Source: JAHBNG01 sp039028975 (GTDB lineage: Bacteria; Chloroflexota; Anaerolineae; Caldilineales; Caldilineaceae). From it: a stretch of 64,000 nt of DNA. The translations under genes were made by a program, and so were the position numbers. Positions 37,185 to 46,478 of the stretch are shown here, piece by piece. The notes under the pieces were generated by a model that saw nothing but the letters and a program-made list of their open reading frames with translations, did not search any database and had not been told where the DNA came from. Every line of letters begins with the position of its first letter. Position 1 is the first letter of the stretch. The DNA lies in assembly GCA_039028975.1 (NCBI GenBank), contig JBCCHB010000078.1, forward strand, positions 12,205 through 76,204. The letters are read 5' to 3'.

Positions 37185-37338
37185 GATTTTCCGGATTTTT
37201 ACCTCGTTGACCCAACTGGTTTCTTGGCGGAAAATGGAAAATCTTTTTCTGGATGTCTATAGATGAAAATTATACTGGGGCTGTAAAACGCAACCATTTG
37301 CTGGGACGGGTGCATTTTTTTAGACTTTGCAGGGGTGG

Positions 37339-37403
37339 GGCTGGTTCAGTTCTACCGGTCTATCTAGGGTAGACGCTCTTGGGTTACAAACTAGACTGAA
37401 CCA
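37339..37403. terminator. Hairpin downstream of the serine hydrolase gene
   Basis: CTGGTTCAGTTCTA pairs with TAGACTGAACCAG across about 38 bases. It sits just beyond the stop at 37426 of the minus-strand gene, which suits transcript end formation, although no T-run follows. Confidence 0.5.
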
Positions 37404-37425
37404 GTGCCCAGGGGTATTCTTAATC

Positions 37426-38604
37426 TTAATTTTCAATCGATTGATAAGTCATAACTCGCAGCTCCTGGCGTATAGGATAACTGGAGGACGGAATCAACTG
37501 AGTGAGGAAAATAACGATCATCTCTTCCGCGGGATCAATCCAAAAAGCCGTACTGGCTAGGCCGCCCCAGGCATACTCACCCGGTGAACCGAGTATCTGA
37601 GCCGCGGCAGGATTGAGAACCACAGATACACCCAACCCAAAACCGATTCCATCGTAAGGCGTCTCGCTAAAGACGGGCATGCCCATGCCGGCGAGATCAC
37701 GATTGTTGGGTAGATGATTGCTGGTCATCAACTCAACCGTCTTGCGGCCCAGAATGCGCTCACCGCCCAGCACACCTTTGTTGAGCATCATTTGGGTAAA
37801 GCGGAAATAGTCAGCCATGGTCGAGACCAATCCGCCGCCACCAGAGAGAAATGTTGGCCTGGAAAGATAACGTCCTATGGTGGGGTGATTGCTTGGGACG
37901 AATGTGTCCCGGCTCGTCTCGTCTTGGGCATAGTCGTAACAGCAGGCAAATCGGGAAACTTTCTCTTCCGGAACGTAGAAGCCGGTATCTTTCATACCCA
38001 AAGGCTGGAAAATCGTCTCGGCAAAAAACCTATCTAGCGGCAGGCCAGAGATCACCTCGATTAAGTAGCCCAATACATCGGTTGCCACGCTGTAATTCCA
38101 GCGAGTCCCGGGTGAAAAGAGCAGCGGCAGATCAGCCAAGTGGGTAACCATCTCCTGTGCCGTGCCTGAACGAATGTCGCGTTGGCTATAGAGATCGGCC
38201 ACTGGATGCCCACCCAAGAACCCGTAGGTGAATCCTGCTGTATGGGTGAAGAGATCCCGAATGGTCATCTCCCGGTCGGCGGGTTTCGTAGAAATGGCAT
38301 TTCCTTCACCAAACTCGTAGACCTGTAGCGCTTTAAATGTTGGGATAAAGCGGGACACCGGATCATTAAGCTGGAACAATCCCTGCTCATAAAGAGACAA
38401 GAGCGCTACGCTCGTAATTGGCTTGGTCATGGAATAGAAGCGGAAAATGGTATCTTCCTCCACGGGCAACCCGGCATCTACATCTCTCATACCATAACGG
38501 TGGACAAACGCGGGCTGACCCTGCCGGGCCACCAAGAGTAGATACCCAGGCAGCTTTCCCTCATCCACATACTTGTTCAAATGGGGCGGAACAAGGTCGA
38601 ACAT
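37426..38604 (-). CDS. Serine hydrolase of the beta-lactamase class C/esterase fold
   Basis: The 392-residue protein carries SMTK (58-61, the SxxK nucleophile and base), the Tyr motif WNYSVATDVLGYL and a late WGGLAST that replaces the KTG box. MTIRDLFTHTAGFTYGF is typical of esterase-like members (EstB group) rather than true beta-lactamases. There is no signal peptide, so it is probably cytoplasmic. The substrate is unknown. AGGAGA precedes the ATG. Confidence 0.9.
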   Translation of the reverse strand: MFDLVPPHLNKYVDEGKLPGYLLLVARQGQPAFVHRYGMRDVDAGLPVEEDTIFRFYSMTKPITSVALLSLYEQGLFQLNDPVSRFIPTFKALQVYEFGEGNAISTKPADREMTIRDLFTHTAGFTYGFLGGHPVADLYSQRDIRSGTAQEMVTHLADLPLLFSPGTRWNYSVATDVLGYLIEVISGLPLDRFFAETIFQPLGMKDTGFYVPEEKVSRFACCYDYAQDETSRDTFVPSNHPTIGRYLSRPTFLSGGGGLVSTMADYFRFTQMMLNKGVLGGERILGRKTVELMTSNHLPNNRDLAGMGMPVFSETPYDGIGFGLGVSVVLNPAAAQILGSPGEYAWGGLASTAFWIDPAEEMIVIFLTQLIPSSSYPIRQELRVMTYQSIEN

Positions 38605-38786
38605 AATTTTCTCCTACGGATTGGCAACAAATTAACGGCGATTTGCTATTGAGTTCATGGGTGCTTGCTACGATTCTGCTACCACTTAGCTACGCTTTAC
38701 CTATCGGTGATTCATGGGTTGGCCATGGGTATGTTTTGCAATAAAAGAGCTTACTCATTCATCGTCGATAATTCACTGCTGCAATA

Positions 38787-39281
38787 CTAGGGCCTAATGC
38801 CTTCATAGCTCGTCGGGTTCTCAGCTTGAATCGTTTGATAGTTAGAGATAAAATATTCCTGCATTTTTTGTGGTTCGAAATCCAATAGCGTTCCACCCGA
38901 TGCAAAATGCTGGATAAATACTTTGCCGACAGCGAATGTGAATGCGCTACCCGAGAGAGACATGGCTCCCGCTCCAGCTAGCCATCCCACGCCTGGTATG
39001 CTCTTTGTAAGGCTGGCTACTTGCAATGATAGGAGTGTTGGAATGACGCTATCAATCAAGGCCGCAATAAGAGACTTACCAAGGTGATCGGTGAATTTCA
39101 CACGATAGAGATTGGCCAAGCTGTGAATCATTTTGAGTTGAATCCCCGACAGTATGGCAATATCTAGTATGGCAACAGGAACGAATCCCGCGGCCAAGGC
39201 ACCACTGCTATAGCGAGTAACTATTCGATTCGCATTCTTAGTTTTTGACTCTGGCGTTAATTCTATTATTAATTTTGACAT
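38787..39281 (-). CDS. DUF697-type membrane protein
   Basis: I take ATG 39281 (164 residues); a GTG two codons earlier is possible. The protein matches the DUF697/YcjF-like C-terminal region: YSSGALAAGFVPVAILDIAI, QLKMIHSLANLYRVKF, SIPGVGWLAGAGAMSLSGSA, IQHFASGGTLLDF. It has two or more hydrophobic segments. DUF697 is often fused to Era-like GTPases; here it stands alone, downstream of the MACPF gene with about 60 bases between, probably in one transcript. Confidence 0.8.
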   Translation of the reverse strand: MSKLIIELTPESKTKNANRIVTRYSSGALAAGFVPVAILDIAILSGIQLKMIHSLANLYRVKFTDHLGKSLIAALIDSVIPTLLSLQVASLTKSIPGVGWLAGAGAMSLSGSAFTFAVGKVFIQHFASGGTLLDFEPQKMQEYFISNYQTIQAENPTSYEGIRP

Positions 39282-39344
39282 ATGCACTCTCTGACTGTGA
39301 CTCAGTGAACACCCACCGATACTCAGTGTTGCGATCTACTGATA

Positions 39345-40898
39345 CTAGAAAAATTTCCAATCCTCTACATAGCTTCCAATGATCGACTTCGGATAGCCTG
39401 GATCCGCCCGGTATGTAACCATATCATAACGAATATGCTGCTCCCCTCGGAAGAAGTACGCTTTTTCCGGCCCCCAAGACATGGCCGCATCGATTCGATC
39501 AAAGGTTACACCGGCCCAACGTTTGGTAATCAACTCTGGGTACTCATCACCAAAGCTACGTGTGGCCAAATCATAACGTGCATAATGGTTGCCATTAAAA
39601 AAGTAAAGGCTCTTTGGATCGTCGAAAATTGCCGCGTCTAGGCGATCAAATGGCAAACCGGGCCACCCCTCACTGAGCGGTCTAGGGTAACCCTCATCTA
39701 TCTCATTCGTGCCTATGTCAATCCGGATGTATTTATTTTTGTGAACGAGAAACAGCTTTTTGACAAGTCCTTCCTCTTCCAATGCAAAGTGATCATACCC
39801 AACAAAAGCTGCATCGGCCCGTTTAAACCCTATTTCCCCAAGAGGTGCCCACTTAGAGTGCATGGAACGGGGCTTGGAAGTGGCTCCCCGCTTTGTGTCA
39901 TAGCGATTGTAGGTATCCCCTTGGACAAAATAGATGTCATCCTTGATGTTGAATACCGAGGAAATTGGTGTAAAGGTTGTGGCTGCAATGTAGGCATCCT
40001 GCAAGGCCTTGGCTAGAATCTTGTTTTCAATTAGGGTCCAAATGCCCGCTACTTCTAATTCAATGACCTGAGGATTATCTTTGATGGTTACCAACCATTC
40101 ATTATAGCGCTGTTGATCAAGAGAGCTAAGCGCGGCCAACCGTAGCTCATCTCCTCCCTTACCAAAGACCGTACCCTCGGAATTGCTCTGGAGCTTTTCC
40201 CGACTTTCAGATTCATTCAGGCTTGTTCCAGCATCGGCTTTGGCACCGAGTCCATAACTTGCCTGAATACCTGCCTGAATTTCTGCCTTGGTCATTTGGG
40301 ATGATTTTGCTATGGAAAAGGCGACTGTAGCCTTGCCACCGACCCACACTCGCTTCACGTAATGGGTCCCAAAGCGATCGAAGAATGCTTCATAGTGTTT
40401 ACGATTGTCGTGATCAAATGTCTGATCTTTGATGTCAAGATCACCCAATTCATCATCAGTTAGGGGATTCATACTGTGTAGATAGACACTCCACAGAGGA
40501 ATAAAGGAACTGCGTAGTGCATAGTATGACTCTTCGTTGCTCCGTAGGTTGGAAGCCTGTCCAGCCGTTGCATCAATGCTAAATATCGCATTACCCGCAG
40601 CAAGGCTGGTGTCAAGGGTCATATTGCTTTCAAATCGCTCCCACGACTCCTCAATGACTGTCTGGTTGAGTGCTTGGCTAGAAGGCATTGGAGGACTATC
40701 ATTGATCTCGTAACCATATGGCAATAGATAAGTCTGATCAGTCTCTTTTGAGTAAATCCTTTTATCTTGGCCGTCCGATTTCGTTAGTTGGGGAAGTAAG
40801 TCCTTTAACTGATAGGGCTGGCGAGGACGTATACTAACACCTCTCCCGACCACACCAACGCCTGGCAGGGGAAGATGTACTTTGGTTGTTTCAGTCAT
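39345..40898 (-). CDS. MACPF pore-forming protein with C-terminal hemopexin propeller
   Basis: The 517 residues include the MACPF signature FGTHYVKRVWVGG (176-188: [YF]-G-[ST]-H-[FY]-x6-G-G), with membrane-inserting helix regions around it. The last ~200 residues form four hemopexin blades (DDIYFVQGDTYNRYD, KKLFLVHKNKYIRID, KSLYFFNGNHYARYD, KAYFFRGEQHIRYD). MACPF proteins oligomerise into membrane rings; the propeller is a likely binding module. No signal peptide or lipobox is visible, so export would need lysis or another route. GGAGG lies 10 bases before the ATG. It is divergent from the 41397 cluster across 498 bases. Confidence 0.93.
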   Translation of the reverse strand: MTETTKVHLPLPGVGVVGRGVSIRPRQPYQLKDLLPQLTKSDGQDKRIYSKETDQTYLLPYGYEINDSPPMPSSQALNQTVIEESWERFESNMTLDTSLAAGNAIFSIDATAGQASNLRSNEESYYALRSSFIPLWSVYLHSMNPLTDDELGDLDIKDQTFDHDNRKHYEAFFDRFGTHYVKRVWVGGKATVAFSIAKSSQMTKAEIQAGIQASYGLGAKADAGTSLNESESREKLQSNSEGTVFGKGGDELRLAALSSLDQQRYNEWLVTIKDNPQVIELEVAGIWTLIENKILAKALQDAYIAATTFTPISSVFNIKDDIYFVQGDTYNRYDTKRGATSKPRSMHSKWAPLGEIGFKRADAAFVGYDHFALEEEGLVKKLFLVHKNKYIRIDIGTNEIDEGYPRPLSEGWPGLPFDRLDAAIFDDPKSLYFFNGNHYARYDLATRSFGDEYPELITKRWAGVTFDRIDAAMSWGPEKAYFFRGEQHIRYDMVTYRADPGYPKSIIGSYVEDWKFF

Positions 40899-41225
40899 AT
40901 AAGCAAACCTCCATAGACCGTTTATCGATTGGAGCCAGTTTTCTTCTTACTCTCTAATATGCAGATTATGCCTGCCTGGGATACAAAGTGCAAAATCCGC
41001 TGGCTATACGTAACGACGTTGCAACGACCATGTTCATTGAGACTGTAAATTGAGCAATACACTGAACCAATTGACTTTGAGCTATCTAGATACCATGTTA
41101 AGCTACTTATTGATTGCTTAGGTCGTTCCCAGAAGTTGATTATACATGTATTCGTACTCTTCGCAATTTGATGGACTTTACATTATTCGCTTTCCCTGAA
41201 CCTGTTGCGTTCTGTCACAGATGAG

Positions 41226-41322
41226 TATAATCTATCCAATTAAGGAATGAGTTGTAAATAACTTGCGCGTTTCAATCGGGTGTAGCCCCTTCAAGTGCTC
41301 AAGTTATTTAATTTCCGTTCCT
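41226..41322. repeat. Hairpin repeat, family 3 (copy 2), with a possible promoter before it
   Basis: From 41242, AAGGAATGAGTTGTAAATAA and mirrored CAAGTTATTTAATTTCCGTT form an inverted repeat; the loop GCGTTTCAATCGGGT matches the copy at 11829-11902. Just upstream TATAAT (41226-41231) could be the -10 of the plus-strand cluster, with only a weak -35 (TTGCGT, 15-base spacer). I see no other feature in 40899-41396. Confidence 0.5.
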
Positions 41323-41396
41323 AAAACCCTATCAAATTATTTTCATCTGCGACCAACCGCAGTAAAGATGAACCTCCTCATTAAGGACAACAAATC

Positions 41397-42230
41397 ATGC
41401 TTGAGTCACTCGCTGAAATGGTTGGTACGCTAGCTCCAATTGTTTTTCCGCTTGTTATGTTGTCCCAACTACTATTAGGTGGATTGGGATTTATTTTTAA
41501 GCTCTTCACCCCCCCGAAGATTAAGTTCCACCCGGCCGGGATGATAGAATTAGGCGTTGATACGATGGGACCGACGATTTCGCTATTTGGAACCATGCAA
41601 GCACAACGTCGCAATTTCTTTATTACCAAAATCGAAGTCGAGGCCTATCATGAAGTACGTAAGAGCGTGGACACCTTTGAGTGGCGGGCATTTACTCCCT
41701 ATGTGTTTGGGTTTCAGTTAGAAGAAGATGTAAAATATGAACTTGTTTCAGCCTTTGCGCTTAAAACATCGGAGCCATTTAAGTATAACATCGTCTTTAT
41801 AGATGATTCATTTATTGAAGAGGTTTCAGATGAGGCGCGTAGACTTGTTGAAGATTGGAAGATTTTCAGAGCACAATCAAACATGAATGGTATAGGCGTT
41901 AGCGGGGTCAGTAGTGCAGAACCTAGTCATGAGATCAGGCCCAATAGTAAGGACGAACGATATATCCAGCTTGAATCATTTTATCAGCAGGAGCAGATAC
42001 AGGAGATTGCCCAAGCGTGGAAAGATCGGATTAAGTGGTTTGCCGGACCATATCAACTCACTGTTAATGTTTATGGTGCCCAGTACAAAGCAAAGCATCA
42101 ATATCAATTCCAACTGTCTGAAAAGCAGGCAGAAACATTGCGAAATAATGTCAAGCAGATTATTTTTGCGCTATGTGGCGAACGTCCTTCCTATAGCAAA
42201 GCTTACGTATCCTATGAGGCGAACAATTGA
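41397..42230 (+). CDS. Membrane-anchored protein of unknown function
   Basis: The 277 residues begin with one hydrophobic segment (TLAPIVFPLVMLSQLLLGGLGFIF), followed by a soluble beta-rich part (KIKFHPAGMIELGVDTMGPT, FFITKIEVEAYHEVRKSVDT) and a helical C-terminal half. No family is recognised. It begins the plus-strand cluster, and 33 bases separate it from the pseudo-ATPase gene, so they are likely co-transcribed. AAGGACA precedes the ATG. Confidence 0.75.
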   Translation: MLESLAEMVGTLAPIVFPLVMLSQLLLGGLGFIFKLFTPPKIKFHPAGMIELGVDTMGPTISLFGTMQAQRRNFFITKIEVEAYHEVRKSVDTFEWRAFTPYVFGFQLEEDVKYELVSAFALKTSEPFKYNIVFIDDSFIEEVSDEARRLVEDWKIFRAQSNMNGIGVSGVSSAEPSHEIRPNSKDERYIQLESFYQQEQIQEIAQAWKDRIKWFAGPYQLTVNVYGAQYKAKHQYQFQLSEKQAETLRNNVKQIIFALCGERPSYSKAYVSYEANN

Positions 42231-42263
42231 GCTAAAAAAATTGAATTGGGGAGGTGTTGGACT

Positions 42264-44033
42264 ATGTTAACAATTAGTGGATTGGTGGTTGTCGGCGGAT
42301 TGATCTATGCTGGGAGTAAGGTGATCCCGCAGGCTGCTACTATAGGTCTGAAGCAGCTCCCTCGCACAATTCGAACTGGCGTGAGTCGCCTCACTTCAAT
42401 TGGACGCCGCCAGCCTCTTGTTTATCATTTGGAGAAAGAGCTACCGATAGTTAGCCCTGCGTTACAAAACGCAAATCGAGCAGTCTCTTTTGCTTCTATT
42501 GGGCTTGGTCTTGCTGCCATTGGCGCAATAACCAGCCCCGTTTTGTTGGTGGCAACCATTCCTCTGTCACTCTACTATTTTTGGCCTACCTACCATTCTG
42601 CCTATCGAACGTTGCGTGATGAACGCCGTATTACCACACCCGTGCTTGATGCCACTCGCGTTACGGTCTGTATTGTCATGGGATATCTTTTTAGCGCCGC
42701 GCTAAATGCCTGGCTTGAATCCCTTAGTCAACGGATGCTGATCCAAACCAAGGAAAATTTCGATAGGACAGTTGGAACCCATTTTGGACAGAAGCCTGAG
42801 AGTGTATGGCTCTTTCAGGATGGGGCAGAAGTTGAGATCCTGTTGGAAGAGCTTCAGCCTGGTGCTGTAGTAGGTGTTGCAACGGGCGAAATGATTCCAG
42901 CCGACGGTATTGTTCTCTATGGTGCGGCATGGGTCGATGAGCGTATGACAAACGGCTCTGAAATTCCCGTATGGAAGGAGACGGGTTCACAAATTTCCGC
43001 TGAGACCACAGTTCAGCAGGGGCAGATATTTATCGAGATCTACGATCCGCCCACCTTAGATACGGTGGCGAATATTAGAAATACATTGCAACAGTCTGCA
43101 AGCAACTGGACCTTTGCCCAACAACTGGGTGAGCGTAGTGGTGATAGTATGGCCCCATTCTCGCTATTGGCCTTTTTCCTTACACTTCCTGTTTGGGGTG
43201 CAAATAGAGCCGCCGCATTTCTAACCACAAGTTTTGGCATACAGATGCGAACGTTAGGCCCTTATCTAAGACATAATTTTGTTGACCTGGCTGCACGTCA
43301 GCAGATTTTAGTGCGAGATGCTAGAGGGTTAGAGATGGCGAATCTCGTCAATACCATCATCATCAATGCAGAGACGGTTGTGGATCCTGCTCACCACAAA
43401 GATATCAAAGAGATGCTGTACCAACTACGCCAGCATCCCTGGCCCATGAAGCAAACATCCTCCCAGCCTTTTGCTATCTATCTATTGGCTACAGGAGCAA
43501 AAACTGGCACCAAAGCTCAAGAGGTTCAGGCATTAGCTGCTGAATTAGGCTTTGATGATTATTTTGTTGAGCCGTTATCACTGCAAAAGGCAGCTCTGAT
43601 TGAACGCCTTCAATCATCTGGTAGATTTGTTTGTTATGTGGGGAATGGAGTTGAAGAAGCCATTGTTATGGAGAAAGCATTTGTAACGGTTTCATGTCAA
43701 GGCGCTTCGACCATTACAAAGGATACTGCTCAGATCGTTCTGTTAACCCCACATCCTGGCAAACTGGATAGGCTTTTCGTCCTCGCTACCCAGTTTGCAG
43801 CTAAAGAGGGCAGCAGCATTCTTTGGCCATTTGTTATGGATATCGTCGATATCAGCACAACGGTATTTATGCATTTAGGGTTGGTCTATTCCCTCTTGAT
43901 GAACTATAGTGGGTTTTTCGCCAGCGCCATTAGTGGCCGCGCACCTCTCTCTCGCCATATGGGTAAGCGGCCGGGGGAAGATACGAGCAGCGACTTTGAT
44001 CCAATAGAGAAGCAGATTTCAGGTTCATTCTAG
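42264..44033 (+). CDS. P-type (P1B-like) ATPase homologue lacking catalytic motifs
   Basis: I choose ATG 42264 (589 residues) with GGGGAGG nine bases upstream. The fold is that of heavy-metal P-type ATPases: membrane helices (73-112, 130-150, 300-320, 530-550), an actuator domain (LQPGAVVGVATGEMIPADGI, VDERMTNGSEIPV) and a shortened HAD part. Aligned by eye, LTGE is TNGS (near 228), the CPC metal site is absent (LTTSFGIQMRTLGP), the phosphorylation DKTG is NAET (near 367), and the GDGxND hinge is GNGVEE (near 459). The protein is full length without stops, so it seems a maintained pseudoenzyme rather than decay. No heavy-metal-associated domain is seen. Confidence 0.85.
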   Translation: MLTISGLVVVGGLIYAGSKVIPQAATIGLKQLPRTIRTGVSRLTSIGRRQPLVYHLEKELPIVSPALQNANRAVSFASIGLGLAAIGAITSPVLLVATIPLSLYYFWPTYHSAYRTLRDERRITTPVLDATRVTVCIVMGYLFSAALNAWLESLSQRMLIQTKENFDRTVGTHFGQKPESVWLFQDGAEVEILLEELQPGAVVGVATGEMIPADGIVLYGAAWVDERMTNGSEIPVWKETGSQISAETTVQQGQIFIEIYDPPTLDTVANIRNTLQQSASNWTFAQQLGERSGDSMAPFSLLAFFLTLPVWGANRAAAFLTTSFGIQMRTLGPYLRHNFVDLAARQQILVRDARGLEMANLVNTIIINAETVVDPAHHKDIKEMLYQLRQHPWPMKQTSSQPFAIYLLATGAKTGTKAQEVQALAAELGFDDYFVEPLSLQKAALIERLQSSGRFVCYVGNGVEEAIVMEKAFVTVSCQGASTITKDTAQIVLLTPHPGKLDRLFVLATQFAAKEGSSILWPFVMDIVDISTTVFMHLGLVYSLLMNYSGFFASAISGRAPLSRHMGKRPGEDTSSDFDPIEKQISGSF

Positions 44034-44077
44034 ATTAGAATTACCCGCATCAACCCACCTGATGTTACAATCAAGCT

Positions 44078-44160
44078 TAGGAATGAGCAGTAAATAAGTT
44101 GGGCATATCATCTCGTTCACAACATAGTTGCAAATTGACTTGTTTTAGAGATCGTATGCG
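44078..44160. repeat. Hairpin repeat, family 3 (copy 3, left half)
   Basis: TAGGAATGAGCAGTAAATAA resembles the left half of the copies at 11829 and 41242. The right half is not clearly present. Confidence 0.45.
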
Positions 44161-44171
44161 CACGTTATTTA

Positions 44172-44253
44172 TATTCAGATCCGTTTGAATACAGGTGTTT
44201 GATCTCTCTGGTAGAGCTTTGGAAACACCTGTATTCAAATCGACCGTAGTATA
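44172..44253. repeat. Hairpin repeat, family 1 (copy C)
   Basis: TTTGAATACAGGTGTTT pairs exactly with AAACACCTGTATTCAAA, and the ends (CAGATCCGTTTG, CGACCGTAGTATA) match copy D at 54934. It lies between the pseudo-ATPase and SPFH genes and might end or partly end the upstream transcript. Confidence 0.75.
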
Positions 44254-44339
44254 ATTCCACTTCTTTAGTGAATAGTGAACGAACTTCATTTATCTATTCC
44301 ATTTGAGTCCACTATGGAATTGAAGTCTTACTAACCTAA

Positions 44340-45491
44340 ATGCCAAACCTCGATCAACTATTACAGCTTATTTCGAGTATTTCGTGGCTGCTTTTTACCG
44401 TTTTTGCAGTAGCGGTGTTTATACGGACCTTTATGCGTCAGGGTCCGGTTATGGCAATTCTGCAGCTTCTTTCTGTACGGGTATTGGTTCCACTACTGTT
44501 GGTTATTGGCATTAGCTTTATTAGCGCCGCATTGATATTTGTCCCTCCAACAAATGTAGGTGTTGTCATATCCCTTATATCGCCTAGCGGTGTGCGACCG
44601 CAACCCCTCTATTCTGGCCTCCATCTGATTGTTCCTGTATTAGAAAAAGAGGTCCAATATCCAACCTACTGGCAGACCTATACGATGTCGAATAAGATTG
44701 GCGAAGGAGCAAATGAAGGTGATGACTCAATTCGGGCCCGTACAAGCGATGGGCAGGAAGTACGACTTGACAACTCGGTCATATTTCGGATAGATAGAGC
44801 GCAAGCAGTAAAGGTGCATGTTGATTGGCAAGACCGGTACATTAAGGATTTTGTCCGGCCAGTCGTTCGAGGCTTTGTACGAACGCAAGTCTCTCAGTTT
44901 ACCGTTCAGGAAGTCAATAGCTCCTCTCGTAAAGATCTGGAAGCAACGCTGGATCGGTTGCTTCGTCAGGAGTTTGCATCCAAAGGCATCATCATGGATC
45001 AATTCTTGGTTCGCGACATCACATTTACAGATGAATATGCAAAATCGATCGAAGATAAACAGGTCGCCTTCGAAGGTATTGAGCGGACTGGACATCAAGC
45101 TGATCAGATTCGCAACTTGGCAGCAGGTGAACGAGATCGACTTGAAACCGAGGCATTTGGTCGTAAAGAAAAGTTTATCATCGAGGCTCAGGGGCGGGCC
45201 CAAGCAATCGAGCTTGAAGCTGAAGCCCAGGCTAAGGCGCTAAAAATGATTGCTGATGCTCTGAATGGCAATAATGAGTTGCTGACGTACGAATATATCA
45301 ACAAGCTATCTCCCAATATTCGCGCCATGCTTGTCCCCAATGATGCACCCCTCATTCTGCCGTTGCAGGATATGGTAAGTGATTTGAATGTGGGGTCGTC
45401 GATAACCGAAACCACTACGACAACGGATAGTATGTCAATCCAATCCGGGGCAGGTACGACTATTTCTGGACCAAACAATAATGACCAATAA
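44340..45491 (+). CDS. SPFH/band 7 membrane protein
   Basis: The 383 residues have two N-terminal hydrophobic segments (LLFTVFAVAVFIRTF, VLVPLLLVIGISFISAALIF), a band 7 domain (PPTNVGVVISLISPSG, RTSDGQEVRLDNSVIFRID) and a charged coiled-coil tail (DRLETEAFGRKEKFIIEAQG, IELEAEAQAKALKMIADALN). SPFH proteins scaffold membrane microdomains and often bind partner membrane proteins. It lies inside the cluster with the pseudo-ATPase. No NfeD partner gene is seen. The ribosome site is weak. Confidence 0.9.
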   Translation: MPNLDQLLQLISSISWLLFTVFAVAVFIRTFMRQGPVMAILQLLSVRVLVPLLLVIGISFISAALIFVPPTNVGVVISLISPSGVRPQPLYSGLHLIVPVLEKEVQYPTYWQTYTMSNKIGEGANEGDDSIRARTSDGQEVRLDNSVIFRIDRAQAVKVHVDWQDRYIKDFVRPVVRGFVRTQVSQFTVQEVNSSSRKDLEATLDRLLRQEFASKGIIMDQFLVRDITFTDEYAKSIEDKQVAFEGIERTGHQADQIRNLAAGERDRLETEAFGRKEKFIIEAQGRAQAIELEAEAQAKALKMIADALNGNNELLTYEYINKLSPNIRAMLVPNDAPLILPLQDMVSDLNVGSSITETTTTTDSMSIQSGAGTTISGPNNNDQ

Positions 45492-45653
45492 ATAACTAGT
45501 GCATAGTCAATGTCATTAAGTTGTTCTATATCACTACTGTCTGTTTCCAACACGCAGTGATTTTTCTGTTTAGACTGTTTCAAATTTATAACGCTGTGAA
45601 TGGCACTCTCCACTAACTTAGGGTATTGAGAGACATAGTCACAGGAGGCAAAG

Positions 45654-46469
45654 ATGAATTTTTATGGTTGGTCGATTCTGATAACTGTGTTGATTGTCGT
45701 TGGGTATGAGCTACGACGGCGATGGACGTTACATCAGAGTGAAGTAGCTGGTGAAATAGGAGCCCAAACAGAATCCGCAAGCTTTGCTGATGATATCACC
45801 AACAAGCTGCGAGAGAATATTCAGTCTGTGGCTGCCCTTTTTACCCCTGATCCAGATCTATCAAGTGATTTTCATGCATGGGCAAATGAGTCATTGACGG
45901 ATGATAAAGAGATCCAGGCCTGGCTGGCTACACTTACGCCAGAGCAAATGAGCGCATTTGTTAGTCACCTACGAAAATTCTGTAAGGATATGGGGTTTGA
46001 TGTCGCCCAGTTGATACAGGGGGATATGGCCCAATATCCTGATTTGGTGAACGGCCTCACCCGAATTGTCAGTCAATATAGTCGAATTAGCTATGAGGCT
46101 GTTGGGCTGAACGATGATGTAGAGATTTTCCGGGCTTATCATCAATACCTACAGAACCCGACCAGCCGGGAGAATCGGATATTCGGACAAACCCTTTTTA
46201 GTCAACTGGTCGATGATGGTTTGGCTTCGACTGACTTATCGGAGCATCTAACATCTTCAGGACAACTGCGACAGCAGCGGGTTGCTGAGACAATTCGCAC
46301 AGTAGCCTCTAATCATCCTGCTCATTTTAGCCAAGCACTAAAGCGCGTTTTAGAGAACCAGAACGGACAGGGCCATGTCTCGGTTAATGGTTCAGCACAA
46401 AAAGCGGATGCCCAAACTAACAGCTCTGACGATTCAAAGGCTACTGCAGAACCTGCCATTTCGGCCTAA
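45654..46469 (+). CDS. Membrane-anchored helical protein, paralogue of 48688
   Basis: The 271 residues start with a single membrane helix (WSILITVLIVVGYELRRR). The soluble part includes IQAWLATLTPEQMSAFVSHL and VEIFRAYHQYLQNPTSREN, and the C-terminus is disordered. By eye it aligns with the protein at 48688-49365 (matching helix starts, YHQYLxxPTxR). The family is unknown. AGGAGG precedes the ATG; the next gene starts 9 bases after the stop. Confidence 0.75.
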   Translation: MNFYGWSILITVLIVVGYELRRRWTLHQSEVAGEIGAQTESASFADDITNKLRENIQSVAALFTPDPDLSSDFHAWANESLTDDKEIQAWLATLTPEQMSAFVSHLRKFCKDMGFDVAQLIQGDMAQYPDLVNGLTRIVSQYSRISYEAVGLNDDVEIFRAYHQYLQNPTSRENRIFGQTLFSQLVDDGLASTDLSEHLTSSGQLRQQRVAETIRTVASNHPAHFSQALKRVLENQNGQGHVSVNGSAQKADAQTNSSDDSKATAEPAISA

Positions 46470-46478
46470 GGAATTCTT

